Assembly (NCBI GenBank): GCA_031553805.1
Contig: JAVBLC010000013.1
Coordinates: 106,896 to 170,895 of the forward strand
DNA length: 64,000 nt
Direction of reading: 5' to 3'
Source: JAITVB01 sp031553805
GTDB lineage: Bacteria; Bacteroidota; Bacteroidia; Bacteroidales; Rikenellaceae
Positions 17,989 to 27,448 of the stretch are shown here, piece by piece. Position 1 is the first letter of the stretch, and each line of letters opens with the position of its first letter. A model generated the notes under the pieces. The model searched no databases. It was not told the origin of the DNA and saw only the letters and a list, made by a program, of their open reading frames with translations. A program made the translations under genes and the position numbers.

Positions 17989-19167
17989 TTACGGTTTCGT
18001 ATAGTTGTACTGGCCGCCTTCGCCCGCGATGGTGAGCGTCGGGCTGCCGGCCGCTTCGACGCGGCCGATCACGCGGGCGTCGACGCCGAACGAACGCGAA
18101 ATGGCGATGATCTCGTCGGCCGCCGCCGGATCGACGTAGAGTTCCATCCGGTGTCCCATGTTGAAGACCTGGTACATCTCTTCCCACGCGGTCTGCGACT
18201 CCTCGCGGATCATCCGGAACAGCGGCGGGATGTCGAACAGGTTGTCCTTGATCACGTGTACGTTGCCCGCAAAATGCAGCACTTTGGTCTGCCCGCCGCC
18301 GGTGCAGTGGATCATCCCGCCAATGGCCGGACGGCACTCCTTTAATATACGGGTGACGATGGGCGCATACGTGCGCGTGGGCGAAAGCACCATCTTGCCG
18401 ACGGTCAACCCCACTTCGTCCATCATTTGCGTCAGGCCGTATTTCCCAGTGTAGGCCAGGTCGGCCGGCATCGAAACGTCGTAGGTTTCGGGATATTTCT
18501 TCGCCAGCACGTTCGAAAACACATCGTGGCGGGCCGAGGTGAGGCCGTTGCTGCCCATCCCGGCATTGTACTCGGTTTCGTAAGTGGCCTGGCCATAGGA
18601 AGCGAGGGCTACGATCACACGGCCGGGGGTGATGCCCTCGTTCGTGATCACATCACGGCGCGACATACGGGCGGTGACGGTGCTGTCGACGATGATCGTG
18701 CGCACGAGGTCGCCCACGTCGGCGGTTTCGCCGCCCGTGGAGTGGATGTCTACACCCAAACCCCGCATCGTTTCTAAAAAGTCTTCGGTGCCGTTGATGA
18801 TGGCGGAAATGACTTCGCCCGGGATCAGCTTTTTGTTGCGCCCGATGGTCGACGAGATGATCATCGGCCCAGTGGCGCCGACGCACAGCAGGTCGTCGGT
18901 GTTCATCACGATAGCGTCCTGGGCGATGCCGCGCCATACCGACAGGTCGCCCGTTTCGCGCCAGTAGGCGTAGGCGAGCGACGATTTGGTCCCCGCCCCG
19001 TCGGCGTGCATGATCAGGCAACCGTCGGGGTCGCCGGTGAAAATGTCGGGGATGATCTTGCAGAACGACCGGGGGTAGAGTCCCTTGTCGATGTTCTTGA
19101 TTGCGTTGTGCACGTCCTCTTTCGAGGCCGATGCGCCGCGTTGGAGGTAACGGGAGGATTGGGCCAT
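17989..19167 (-). CDS. purM: Phosphoribosylformylglycinamidine cyclo-ligase (AIR synthase), Bacteroidetes type
   Basis: Closes the imidazole ring of FGAM in purine synthesis, using ATP. About 392 residues, the longer length usual in Bacteroidetes. Recognisable stretches are YLQRGASASKEDVHNAIKNI, the substrate/Mg loop MHADGAGTKSSLAY, CVGATGPMIISSTIGRN, YSTGGETADVGDLVRT-like (here HSTGGETADVGDLVRT), GMGSNGLTSARHDVF and VFNMGHRMELYV. The ATG at 19167 (MAQSSRYLQ) is chosen; the frame opens three codons earlier with TTG. A -7 box lies 26 bases upstream, and a terminator follows. Single-gene unit. Confidence 0.95.
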   Translation of the reverse strand: MAQSSRYLQRGASASKEDVHNAIKNIDKGLYPRSFCKIIPDIFTGDPDGCLIMHADGAGTKSSLAYAYWRETGDLSVWRGIAQDAIVMNTDDLLCVGATGPMIISSTIGRNKKLIPGEVISAIINGTEDFLETMRGLGVDIHSTGGETADVGDLVRTIIVDSTVTARMSRRDVITNEGITPGRVIVALASYGQATYETEYNAGMGSNGLTSARHDVFSNVLAKKYPETYDVSMPADLAYTGKYGLTQMMDEVGLTVGKMVLSPTRTYAPIVTRILKECRPAIGGMIHCTGGGQTKVLHFAGNVHVIKDNLFDIPPLFRMIREESQTAWEEMYQVFNMGHRMELYVDPAAADEIIAISRSFGVDARVIGRVEAAGSPTLTIAGEGGQYNYTKP

Positions 19168-19192
19168 CGTTTGCAATTATTTTTTCAGCACA

Positions 19193-19200
19193 CAAAATTA
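19193..19200 (-). promoter_or_regulatory. -7 promoter box for purM
   Basis: Minus-strand TAATTTTG, a perfect TAnnTTTG, 25 bases before the ATG at 19167. Confidence 0.55.
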
Positions 19201-19350
19201 GCCATTTTTCCGGAATTTTCCGTGAGAAAGCGCGAAAGAATGCACAAACCCTTTTTCTCATTAGCCCGAAATCCCCGTCCGCCGGCCATATCCCTCCCGA
19301 AAAATTCGTTCCTTAACAAAAAATTTGCACAACGGCAGGATATAAATATC

Positions 19351-19358
19351 TATATTTG
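19351..19358 (+). promoter_or_regulatory. -7 promoter box for the lipoprotein gene at 19379
   Basis: TATATTTG, perfect TAnnTTTG, 20 bases before the ATG. Confidence 0.6.
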
Positions 19359-19378
19359 TAAAAATTAACCGGACAATT

Positions 19379-19873
19379 ATGAAAAAGATTATGCTGTTTG
19401 TTTGCTCATTCGCCCTGTTAGGATTCGTTTCCTGCAACAAGGAGGGCGAAGGTGAAAAGCTCCCCCTGGGAGCCATCACGGTCGACGGCATCAGACACTT
19501 CATCACCGAGGCCGGATATATGGACGGAACCTATAAGACCGTTATCCGCTTTATCACTGAACCGCTGCAAGGATCCCCAGAATACTATCATTTCGAGGTT
19601 TCGGTGCCGGGCGACGGTGCCTCCGGCTGGCACACGATGGCTGCGGGCGAAAGAAACTGGTCGGTCACACAGCTAAACACCGACAAGCAGGAGGGCTATG
19701 AACAGGTAATCGTCGAAGGCCGGGCCTTTGTCCTGGCTGTCGGACAAGCTGATGCCCAACGGAACCGGCATTTCGAAGTCTCTTTCGATATCACCCTCGA
19801 AGACGGCCGGAAAGTTTCGACCGACTTCAGGGGCGTGTGCGAAGGTTCCCCGCTGTGGGTCGGGGGACGATAG
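19379..19873 (+). CDS. Small hypothetical lipoprotein
   Basis: 164 residues with a lipoprotein signal (MKKIMLFVCSFALLGFVSC, lipobox FVSC). The mature domain is probably all-beta, with strands such as YKTVIRFITEPLQG, YYHFEVSVPGDG, GYEQVIVEGRAFVLAVG and RHFEVSFDITLEDGRKVSTDF. It resembles small surface lipoproteins of gut Bacteroidetes (possibly the DUF5025 group, which I cannot confirm here). No catalytic motif is seen. It has its own promoter box and lies alone between divergent purM and the gene at 19984. Confidence 0.7.
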   Translation: MKKIMLFVCSFALLGFVSCNKEGEGEKLPLGAITVDGIRHFITEAGYMDGTYKTVIRFITEPLQGSPEYYHFEVSVPGDGASGWHTMAAGERNWSVTQLNTDKQEGYEQVIVEGRAFVLAVGQADAQRNRHFEVSFDITLEDGRKVSTDFRGVCEGSPLWVGGR

Positions 19874-19925
19874 CCGCCGGAAAGCATTCGTTGCCACAGG
19901 TATTCTATTTCCCGGCACTTTTTTG

Positions 19926-19933
19926 TACCTTTG
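19926..19933 (+). promoter_or_regulatory. -7 promoter box for the gene at 19984
   Basis: TACCTTTG, perfect TAnnTTTG, 50 bases before the ATG; an R1-like hairpin lies between the box and the start codon. Confidence 0.6.
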
Positions 19934-19944
19934 CCAAGTAAGGG

Positions 19945-19970
19945 CGATCTCCCGGGTGCCGGGAGTCCCC
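19945..19970 (+). repeat. Degenerate R1 leader unit
   Basis: CTCCCGGGTGCCGGGAGTCC sits between the promoter and the start at 19984. The R1 hairpin arms (GTGCC...) are imperfect here, but CTCCC pairs with GGGAG. Orientation is sense, hairpin toward the gene, as in the other leader copies. Confidence 0.5.
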
Positions 19971-19983
19971 TCGGAGGACATCT

Positions 19984-21537
19984 ATGCAGATCAACCAAAA
20001 ATCAGAAGCGGTATTCGAGCTCATCAAAGGGATGAGCAAGGCCGAAAAGCGTAACTTCAAACTCTACGCCACCCGCCTGGCCGGCAACCAGGAGGCGAAG
20101 TTTCTTGCGCTTTTCGATGCCATGGACGCCATCGACGAATACGACGAAGCAAAGGTACTCAAGCGCTGTCCCGTCAAAAAGGAGCAATTGCCCAACATGA
20201 AGGCCCACCTGCTGCGCCAGATACTGATCAGCATCCGTCTGCTCAGCGTCCAGCACAACATCGGCATGCAGCTCCGCGAACAGATGGACTTCGCCTGTAT
20301 CCTCTACGAAAAGGGGTTTTATAAACAAGCGCTCAAGACCCTCGACAAGGCCAAGGAAATGGCCGTCGAAAACGAGGAACACATCGTGGCCCTCGAGGTG
20401 GTCGAGTTCCAAAAAACGATCGAATCGCTGCACATCACCCGCACCCTGGTCGACCGCAGCGAAGCGATCAGCCGCGAAAGCGCCGAGTTGTGCGAACGGG
20501 TGTCGGCCGTGAATGACCTGTCGAACTTGTCGACCCTGCTCTACGGTCTTTACCTCAAGCTGGGCTATACCCGCTCGGCCCGCGACCAGCACCTGGTCGA
20601 AAAGTATTTTTCGAAACGGCTCGAGCCCTACCACGACAGGAAACTCTCCTTCATCGAAAGTTTTCACTACTATCAGGCGATGGTGTGGTACCACTATATC
20701 CGGCACGACTTTCAGAAATGTTACAAATACGCCTGCCTGTGGATGCGGCTCTATGACGGCAACCCGCAGATGAAAGAGGCCCACTACGACAACTACCTGA
20801 AGGGATACGCCCGGTTGCTCGACAACCTCTATTATATGCGGAGCTACAAGCGGTTTGCCCGGGCGATGGAAGACCTCGAAGCCCAACGCGAAGCGATCTG
20901 CTCGATCGGCGACAACGCCCGGATGCTCTACCTGTCGGTCTACTACACCGGGGCGATGAACCGCCTCTTCCTCGAAGGGCGCTTCTCGGAAGGCCGCAGG
21001 CTCATCCGCGAGGTCGAAGAGTACCTGGAAGACTACAGCCGCCACATCGACGTCCACCACCAGATGATGTTCTTTTATAAGATCGCGTGCCTCTACTTCG
21101 GCAACGACGAGTACAAGAATTGCATCAAGTATTTACAGAAGATCATCTCGACGCGCGATCCGATGATCCGGCGCGACCTGCAATGCTACGCCCGGATGCT
21201 GATGCTCATCGCTTCCTATGAGGCGGGGATCGACTACAACCTCGATTACCAGATCAGGGCCGTCTATGCCTTCCTGGTGAAAATGAACGACATGCACGAG
21301 GTGCAGCACGAAATGATCTCGTTCCTCAAGCGCCTCAATTCGGCCTACAACGCCGATTTCAAAGCCGAACTTCGAGGATTTTACGAAAAGCTGAAACCCT
21401 ACGAATCGCACCCTTACGAGCGGCGCACGTTCTACTACCTCGACATCCTGGCCTGGCTCGAGAGCAAAATCAAGGGCGTGACCGTGGCGCAGGTGGTGCG
21501 AGGCCGCTATGAGGCCGCTGTGGGGAAAGGGCGCTGA
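19984..21537 (+). CDS. Conserved Bacteroidetes all-helical protein, function unknown
   Basis: 517 residues, no signal peptide, almost entirely alpha-helical with many Tyr, Arg, Leu and Glu. Segments such as ACILYEKGFYKQALKTLDKA (about residues 101-120) and KIACLYFGNDEYKNCIKYLQ look like tetratricopeptide or related helical-hairpin repeats. The N-terminal part (FELIKGMSKAEKRNFKLYA) is strongly conserved-looking and basic. I recognise it as a cytoplasmic protein often seen in Bacteroidetes genomes but know no function. It has its own promoter and a hairpin leader, and is followed by gdhA in the same direction with a separate promoter. Confidence 0.75.
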   Translation: MQINQKSEAVFELIKGMSKAEKRNFKLYATRLAGNQEAKFLALFDAMDAIDEYDEAKVLKRCPVKKEQLPNMKAHLLRQILISIRLLSVQHNIGMQLREQMDFACILYEKGFYKQALKTLDKAKEMAVENEEHIVALEVVEFQKTIESLHITRTLVDRSEAISRESAELCERVSAVNDLSNLSTLLYGLYLKLGYTRSARDQHLVEKYFSKRLEPYHDRKLSFIESFHYYQAMVWYHYIRHDFQKCYKYACLWMRLYDGNPQMKEAHYDNYLKGYARLLDNLYYMRSYKRFARAMEDLEAQREAICSIGDNARMLYLSVYYTGAMNRLFLEGRFSEGRRLIREVEEYLEDYSRHIDVHHQMMFFYKIACLYFGNDEYKNCIKYLQKIISTRDPMIRRDLQCYARMLMLIASYEAGIDYNLDYQIRAVYAFLVKMNDMHEVQHEMISFLKRLNSAYNADFKAELRGFYEKLKPYESHPYERRTFYYLDILAWLESKIKGVTVAQVVRGRYEAAVGKGR

Positions 21538-21821
21538 CTCCGAGAAAGTGCGTGCGGGCCCCGAGCAAGGGAACAAATCACGTCCGAAAGCGCGCCGAAC
21601 GAAAACCCTACCCCGCGCTCCAGGTATGTGATCCGGCCCACCCCACTAAAAATGTCGGATTTTTATCGCGTTTTTTTTCGGGAATTACACTTTTCAAAAA
21701 AAACATCCTATCAGATTCGAATCTTATCGAAAAATCCACCCCATCAAATCGTAGCAAAAAGGATTTTGGGATTTGAATTTTTAACAAACCGCCCGAATCA
21801 AAAACTTTTTTCCCAAAGAGA

Positions 21822-21853
21822 TTTGTAGGAATAATCACAAAATGTTATTTTTG
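21822..21853 (+). promoter_or_regulatory. Two-part promoter of gdhA
   Basis: TTTG at 21822-21825, 20 bases, then TATTTTTG at 21846-21853: full match to the Bacteroidetes consensus, 29 bases before the start codon. The whole stretch 21620-21880 is unusually A/T-rich. Confidence 0.8.
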
Positions 21854-21882
21854 TACCGACGAAATTAAAAAAAGAAGACGTT

Positions 21883-23238
<1,356 letters not shown>

Positions 23239-23294
23239 GCAGATTTCTTCCAGCTCGGGCAAACCTGCTGCGTTGCCGAACTCCGGCCTTTCGG

Positions 23295-23317
23295 TCACGT
23301 ACTAAAGTACGCTCCCT
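23295..23317. repeat. Short palindromic repeat, copy 2
   Basis: Inverted counterpart of the element at 17417-17439; core ACGTACTAAAGTACGCT. It lies downstream of gdhA in a stretch that can fold further. Confidence 0.55.
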
Positions 23318-23408
23318 CAGTCCAGACTCCGGCGCCTTGCATCTTCACCCGATCTGAAAGAAATCCTCACGAACGACATCTGGAAGTTTTTCCTTTTTAA
23401 ACCTTGGA

Positions 23409-23447
23409 GAAAACGTTTAAACTTGCGGTTTAAACGTTTTCTTTTTT
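23409..23447 (+). terminator. Intrinsic terminator downstream of gdhA
   Basis: Perfect 14-base arms GAAAACGTTTAAAC / GTTTAAACGTTTTC with loop TTGCG, then six T residues. It lies 170 bases beyond the stop codon, so the gdhA mRNA would carry a long 3-prime tail that includes the palindromic repeat at 23295. Confidence 0.85.
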
Positions 23448-23461
23448 GACGTTACGAGCGA

Positions 23462-23715
23462 AGCCATCCATCAAGTGCCGCCAGGCGCAGGGCAAAGCCC
23501 TGCAACGCGCCTCCAAGGAAATGGCGTAAAGGACCAGAGCGAAGCGGAGCTCAGCGACCAACGGGAGCTAAAAATGTTGCGAAAAGCGTAGCGAAGTCCA
23601 CTGTTTGAGCCCGCAGGGCGAGTTGTGGACGCAGTAGCTTTACGCAGCATTTTTTAGCCATTTCCTTGACGCGCTTGAATTTTCTGCAACTTTTTTTGTC
23701 AAGAAAAAAAGTTGG
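23462..23715. repeat. R3 dispersed repeat, copy 1
   Basis: A gene-free 250-base stretch full of short inverted repeats. The segment 23591-23637 (with GCGAGTTGTGGACGCAGTAG) is matched in inverted orientation at 61511-61560. The end at 23690-23715 contains a T-run/A-run hairpin. It separates gdhA from the esterase pair. Confidence 0.65.
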
Positions 23716-23729
23716 ACAGAAAAAAGTTC

Positions 23730-23737
23730 TATTTTTG
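23730..23737 (+). promoter_or_regulatory. -7 promoter box for the esterase pair
   Basis: TATTTTTG, perfect TAnnTTTG, 20 bases before the ATG at 23758. Confidence 0.6.
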
Positions 23738-23757
23738 AGCAATACAAAACGATCGTT

Positions 23758-24654
23758 ATGAAAAAACTCTTCTTATTTTGCTTGGCGATGGCCGGGCTGC
23801 ACGCGGCGGCGCAGGAACCGATCGAAATGCTCCTCTACCCCGACGGGGCGCCGGACGACAACGGCATCAAAATCGAGCAACAGCAATGGAACGAAGCCGG
23901 GACGTCAATCCGGATGATCGCCATTCCGAAACTATATGTCCATCTGCCGGCCAAGGAAAAGGCGACAGGACGCGCCGTAATCATCTGCCCGGGCGGCGGA
24001 TACGGCTCGGTGGCGATCAACCACGAAGGCCACGACGTAGCCCGGTGGATGGCTGAGCGGGGCATTGCGGGCATCGTCCTGCAATACCGGATGCCCAACG
24101 GCCACCGCGAAATCCCGTTGGAGGACGCCCACACCGCCATCCGCACCGTCCGCGCACAGGCCGTCAAGTGGAACATCGACCCGGCCAAGGTCGGCATCAT
24201 GGGTTTTTCGGCCGGGGGACACCTCGCTTCGACCGCCGCGGTGTGGTTCGACGAAGCGACGCGGCCCGATTTTGCGGTGCTGATCTATCCCGTCATTTCG
24301 CTCGAACCCGAACTGACCCACGTCGGTTCGCGCGACAACCTGCTCGGGCCACCTCCGGGCGGGGTGCTGAACAATCCGGGATCGGAATATGCACAACTGG
24401 TAAGGCAATATTCGACCTATTACCAAGGCTCGCCGCAAGTGCCCCCGACGTTCATCGCGCTGAGCGACGACGACCGCAGCGTCCCCCCTGCCAACGGCAC
24501 CCTTTTTTACATCCGGGCGCTGAAAGAACACGGTGTGGCGGGCGAATTACACGTCTACCCCACCGGCGGCCACGGCTGGGGATGGCGCGACACATTTTTG
24601 TATAAGGATGAATTGCGCACGAGCCTCGACCGCTGGCTCAACGAGTTGCCCTGA
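23758..24654 (+). CDS. Secreted alpha/beta-hydrolase, carbohydrate-esterase-like (copy 1)
   Basis: 298 residues with a signal peptide (MKKLFLFCLAMAGLHAAAQ). The hydrolase fold shows the oxyanion HGG-like strand VIICPGGGYGSVAI, nucleophile S151 in GFSAGGH, the acid loop ALSDDDRSVPP, and the catalytic H272 in TGGHGWG. This set fits the BD-FAE-type esterases that remove acetyl or feruloyl groups from xylan-like polysaccharides. The substrate is inferred from family only. It is followed 33 bases later by a same-length paralogue (24688-25584) with no insertions or deletions between them, so the pair arose by tandem duplication. Confidence 0.85.
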   Translation: MKKLFLFCLAMAGLHAAAQEPIEMLLYPDGAPDDNGIKIEQQQWNEAGTSIRMIAIPKLYVHLPAKEKATGRAVIICPGGGYGSVAINHEGHDVARWMAERGIAGIVLQYRMPNGHREIPLEDAHTAIRTVRAQAVKWNIDPAKVGIMGFSAGGHLASTAAVWFDEATRPDFAVLIYPVISLEPELTHVGSRDNLLGPPPGGVLNNPGSEYAQLVRQYSTYYQGSPQVPPTFIALSDDDRSVPPANGTLFYIRALKEHGVAGELHVYPTGGHGWGWRDTFLYKDELRTSLDRWLNELP

Positions 24655-24687
24655 AAAATATCCGGAAAAACGTACAATAATCGGACA

Positions 24688-25584
24688 ATGAAAAAGATAC
24701 TCTTCTTCCTTCTGGCAATGGCCGGGTGGCAACTGGCGGCTCAGGAGCCCATCGAACTACTTCTTTACCCCGATGGGGCGCCCGACGACAACGGCCTGAC
24801 CATCGAACAGCAAAAATGGAATGCGGAAGGCACTTCGTTGCAAATGGTCGCCGTTGCCAAAATGTACGTCCACCTTCCGCCCAAGGAAAAAGCCACGGGG
24901 CGGGCGGTGATCATCTGTCCGGGTGGCGCTTACATCGCGTTATCGATGTACTCTGAGGGGCACGATGTGGCGCGTTGGATGACCGAACGGGGCATTGCCG
25001 CCATCGTTCTCCAATACCGGATGCCCAACGGTCACCCCGAGATTCCGCTCAATGACGCTCACATGGCCATTCGCACTGTCCGCGCACGGGCTGCAGAGTG
25101 GAATATCGACCCAGCCAAGGTCGGCGTGATGGGTTTTTCGGCGGGGGGACACCTGGCTTCGACCGCTGCAGTGTGGTTCGACGAAGCGACGCGGCCCGAT
25201 TTCGCCGTGTTGATCTACCCCTCCATTTCACTCGAACCCGGGTTAGCCCGCGCCTTGCCACGCGAAAGCCTGCTCGGGCCGCCGCCGGAAGATGCGCTGC
25301 ACAATCCGGGGTCGGAATACGGACAATTGATCCGAAAATACACGGCTTACTATCACGGCTCGCCGCAGACGCCTACGACGTTCATCGCCCTGTGCGACGA
25401 CGACACCAGCGTGCCCCCGATCAGCGCCCCTCTTTTTTATATCCACGTATTGAAAGAACACGGTGTGGCGGGCGAACTGCACGTCTACCCCACCGGCGGC
25501 CATGGCTGGGGATGGAAAGACAGATTTAAGTATAAGGACGAATTGCGCACGAGCCTCGACCGTTGGCTCAGCGAACTACCCTGA
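24688..25584 (+). CDS. Secreted alpha/beta-hydrolase, carbohydrate-esterase-like (copy 2)
   Basis: 298 residues with signal peptide (MKKILFFLLAMAGWQLAAQ) and the same catalytic set as copy 1: nucleophile S151 in GFSAGGH, acid loop ALCDDDTSVPP, and TGGHGWG. Roughly three quarters of positions agree with copy 1 by eye. Differences cluster in the oxyanion/lid region (CPGGAYIALSMYSEG against CPGGGYGSVAINHEG) and in the segment before LLGPPP. These are places that shape substrate choice, so the two may cleave different esters. No separate promoter is seen; it is probably co-transcribed with copy 1. Confidence 0.85.
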   Translation: MKKILFFLLAMAGWQLAAQEPIELLLYPDGAPDDNGLTIEQQKWNAEGTSLQMVAVAKMYVHLPPKEKATGRAVIICPGGAYIALSMYSEGHDVARWMTERGIAAIVLQYRMPNGHPEIPLNDAHMAIRTVRARAAEWNIDPAKVGVMGFSAGGHLASTAAVWFDEATRPDFAVLIYPSISLEPGLARALPRESLLGPPPEDALHNPGSEYGQLIRKYTAYYHGSPQTPTTFIALCDDDTSVPPISAPLFYIHVLKEHGVAGELHVYPTGGHGWGWKDRFKYKDELRTSLDRWLSELP

Positions 25585-25616
25585 CGAATTTAGGGGGTCG
25601 AGGCAATAAAAGGGTG

Positions 25617-25644
25617 TATATTTGCGTTGCCTTTCATATCTTTG
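25617..25644 (+). promoter_or_regulatory. Two overlapping -7 boxes for the DUF2807 gene
   Basis: TATATTTG (25617-25624) and TATCTTTG (25637-25644), both perfect TAnnTTTG. The second is directly followed by an R1 leader unit. Confidence 0.6.
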
Positions 25645-25654
25645 CAGCATACTC

Positions 25655-25687
25655 GCAAAGTCAAAAACCCAGGTGTCGGAAGACACC
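25655..25687 (+). repeat. R1 leader unit (variant stem)
   Basis: GCAAAGTCAAAAACCC, then the hairpin GTGTCGGAAGACAC (stem GTGTC/GACAC, loop GGAA). It has the same layout as other R1 leaders but the stem carries compensatory changes relative to GTGCC/GGCAC. It lies between promoter and start codon, in sense orientation. Confidence 0.75.
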
Positions 25688-25713
25688 TTTGCACCCGAAA
25701 AAAACGAATCGCA

Positions 25714-26403
25714 ATGAAGAAAATCGTATTGGCCACAGCACTTCTGTTTTGTGCGGCCGGGCTTTGGGCCCAGAATATCAAGTCGGAGAAACTGCAGGAT
25801 TTTTCCTCGCTGGTGTTGTCCGGCAAGTTGAATGTCACCCTTGAGCCTTCGGACCACAACGGGATCGAGATCACGATGGTCGACGCCGATATGAGCCGGA
25901 TGGAATGGGGCGTGAAGGGCGACAAGCTCTCGATCCGACTGAAAGCCAACCCGATCGGCCCGACGGGCGGCTCGGCCAACGTGAAGATATATTACACGAA
26001 ACTGTCGTCGATCGAGGTTACGGGCGGTGCCAACGTGGGATCGTTGTCGGCCGTGCGCACGGGGATCTTCGGGCTGAAAGCTTCGGGAGGGACTAACATT
26101 GCGCTCGAGATTTACGCGAGCGACCTGACCGTGACGGCCGAAGGTAATTCGGTGTTGTTGCTGACCGGATCATCGGATTACATTACGGCCAAGGCGACAA
26201 CCAAGGGCAAGATCGACGCGCGGAACCTGCAGACGAAAACGGCGATGGTGAATGCGCAGTTGGCGGGTGAGGTTTATGTGTGGGGGTTGGATAAGATCGA
26301 CGCCAAGGCGGTGACGAACGGGGTGGTCTATTACAAGGGTACGCCTGAGGTGCTGAAGGTTTCGGAGAAGATGGGGGGCACGATCGCCTCGGTAGGACAA
26401 TAA
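25714..26403 (+). CDS. DUF2807 (GIN-domain) secreted protein
   Basis: 229 residues from the ATG at 25714, which gives a signal peptide (MKKIVLATALLFCAAGLWAQ). The mature part is the putative auto-transporter adhesin head GIN domain (DUF2807) of Bacteroidetes: FSSLVLSGKLNVTLEPSDHN, then beta-helix-like repeats such as YYTKLSSIEVTGGANVGSLS, LKASGGTNIALEIYASDLTV and GVVYYKGTPEVLKVSEKMGG. The function is unknown; it is probably periplasmic or surface located. The frame extends upstream to 25627 but that part overlaps the promoter and leader. An R1 unit begins at the base after the stop codon. Confidence 0.85.
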   Translation: MKKIVLATALLFCAAGLWAQNIKSEKLQDFSSLVLSGKLNVTLEPSDHNGIEITMVDADMSRMEWGVKGDKLSIRLKANPIGPTGGSANVKIYYTKLSSIEVTGGANVGSLSAVRTGIFGLKASGGTNIALEIYASDLTVTAEGNSVLLLTGSSDYITAKATTKGKIDARNLQTKTAMVNAQLAGEVYVWGLDKIDAKAVTNGVVYYKGTPEVLKVSEKMGGTIASVGQ

Positions 26404-26439
26404 GTGCGTGCCCGCACCGGGAGATTTTCCAAGCAAAGT
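26404..26439 (-). repeat. R1 unit abutting the stop codon of the DUF2807 gene
   Basis: Hairpin GTGCGTGCCCGCAC begins at the base after the TAA, followed by CGGGAGATTTTCC and AAGCAAAGT. It is antisense to the gene, hairpin end toward the gene. R2 copy A begins directly after it. Confidence 0.75.
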
Positions 26440-26625
26440 CCAAGTGAAAAATTTTTGGTGCCGCTTTTTGTAAAAAGCGGCAGTTCCCTCAGAGGAAAAT
26501 GTGCGAAGGCCACGCTCCCTGAGATTTTTATGCCGGGGACGACTCGGCAGAGGTTACCTTCCGTTGCATAAAAATCTCTTGTGCGCGGGGGAAAGATATA
26601 ACGTGGCGGGCAAATGCCCGCCACA
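26440..26625 (+). repeat. R2 mosaic repeat, copy A
   Basis: Order of modules: AAAAATTTTT; a palindrome with arms GCCGC/GCGGC around TTTTTGTAAAAA; a CACGCTCCCTGAG segment; a long inverted pair GAGATTTTTATGC ... GCATAAAAATCTC; then GGCGGGCAAATGCCCGCC. Most modules recur in copies B (55411), C (61150), D (63805) and E (inverted, 26632). Confidence 0.8.
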
Positions 26626-26631
26626 CTTGTT

Positions 26632-26855
26632 TAAAAAAATTGGCCACCGCACGGGGCAGATTTATGCAATAAACGGATCGCATTCTCATGCCGGATCAGG
26701 CATAAATCTGCATGGAAAGCTGGCCACTCCGCATTGGGCTTCGCCGAGGGTACTGGCGCTTTTTATAAAAAGCGCCGCAACCGAGGTCGCCGACGGCGAA
26801 CGAGCTCAGCGGAGCTAAAAATTTTTCTGCGATGCAAGGCATCGCTTGACTTATT
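26632..26855 (-). repeat. R2 mosaic repeat, copy E (inverted, facing copy A)
   Basis: Reverse complement of the R2 layout. The palindrome (arms GGCGC/GCGCC) is at 26755-26776, AAAAATTTTT at about 26817, and the variable hairpin CGATGCAAGGCATCG at about 26830. It shares with copy D the extra segment reading AGCTCCGCTGAGCTC on the minus strand. It is oriented as a 3-prime element of the leftward ruvC gene. Confidence 0.8.
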
Positions 26856-26874
26856 TTCCTGTAAACAGTGAGGG

Positions 26875-27435
26875 CTATTTTTTGATGCGGCCGGGGTTTT
26901 TGGCGACGAAGTCGCCCCAGCCTTTCGACCCGGTCGCCCCACGCAGCGGCGACGTACTCTCATAATAATGGCACATGGCCACCGCCAGTCCATCCGTCGC
27001 ATCCAGGTTCTTCGGCAACGACTCCGGCTCCAGCTTCAATATCTTAGCCAGCAACGACGCCACCTGCTCCTTAGAAGCCGCCCCACTCCCGGTAATCGAC
27101 AATTTCACCTTGCGCGGCGCATACTCAAACACCGACACTCCTCGCGTCAAGGCAGCCGCCATGGCCACCCCCTGCGCCCGCCCCAGCTTCAGCATACTCT
27201 GCACATTCTCCCCGAAAAAAGGCGACTCGAAAGCCACCTCGTCCGGCCCGTACTCGGCCACCACCGCCGACACCCGTTCGAAGATGTGACGCAGTTTTTC
27301 GTAGGTATCCTTATAGCCCCTCAGCTCGATGCATCCCAGTACCACACAGCGCACCTCACGCCCCCGCACCTCGATCACCCCGTAACCGGTGATGTTCGTT
27401 CCGGGGTCAATGCCCATAATGATCTTCGGGGCCAC
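26875..27435 (-). CDS. ruvC: Holliday junction resolvase RuvC
   Basis: Cuts Holliday junctions as a dimer on the RuvAB-junction complex. About 186 residues. Acidic active-site residues are in IMGIDPGTNITGYGV (Asp), AFESPFFGENVQSMLKLGRA (Glu) and NLDATDGLAVAMCHYY (Asp pair). The start is uncertain. The frame opens with GTG at 27465 overlapping the lpxD stop, but a GGAGG lies 5 bases before a GTG at 27435 (VAPKIIMGIDPG), which fits the usual short N-terminus, so that start is used. It is the last gene of a coaD-lpxD-ruvC leftward run. Confidence 0.92.
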   Translation of the reverse strand: MAPKIIMGIDPGTNITGYGVIEVRGREVRCVVLGCIELRGYKDTYEKLRHIFERVSAVVAEYGPDEVAFESPFFGENVQSMLKLGRAQGVAMAAALTRGVSVFEYAPRKVKLSITGSGAASKEQVASLLAKILKLEPESLPKNLDATDGLAVAMCHYYESTSPLRGATGSKGWGDFVAKNPGRIKK

Positions 27436-27448
27436 ATCGCCCTCCACT

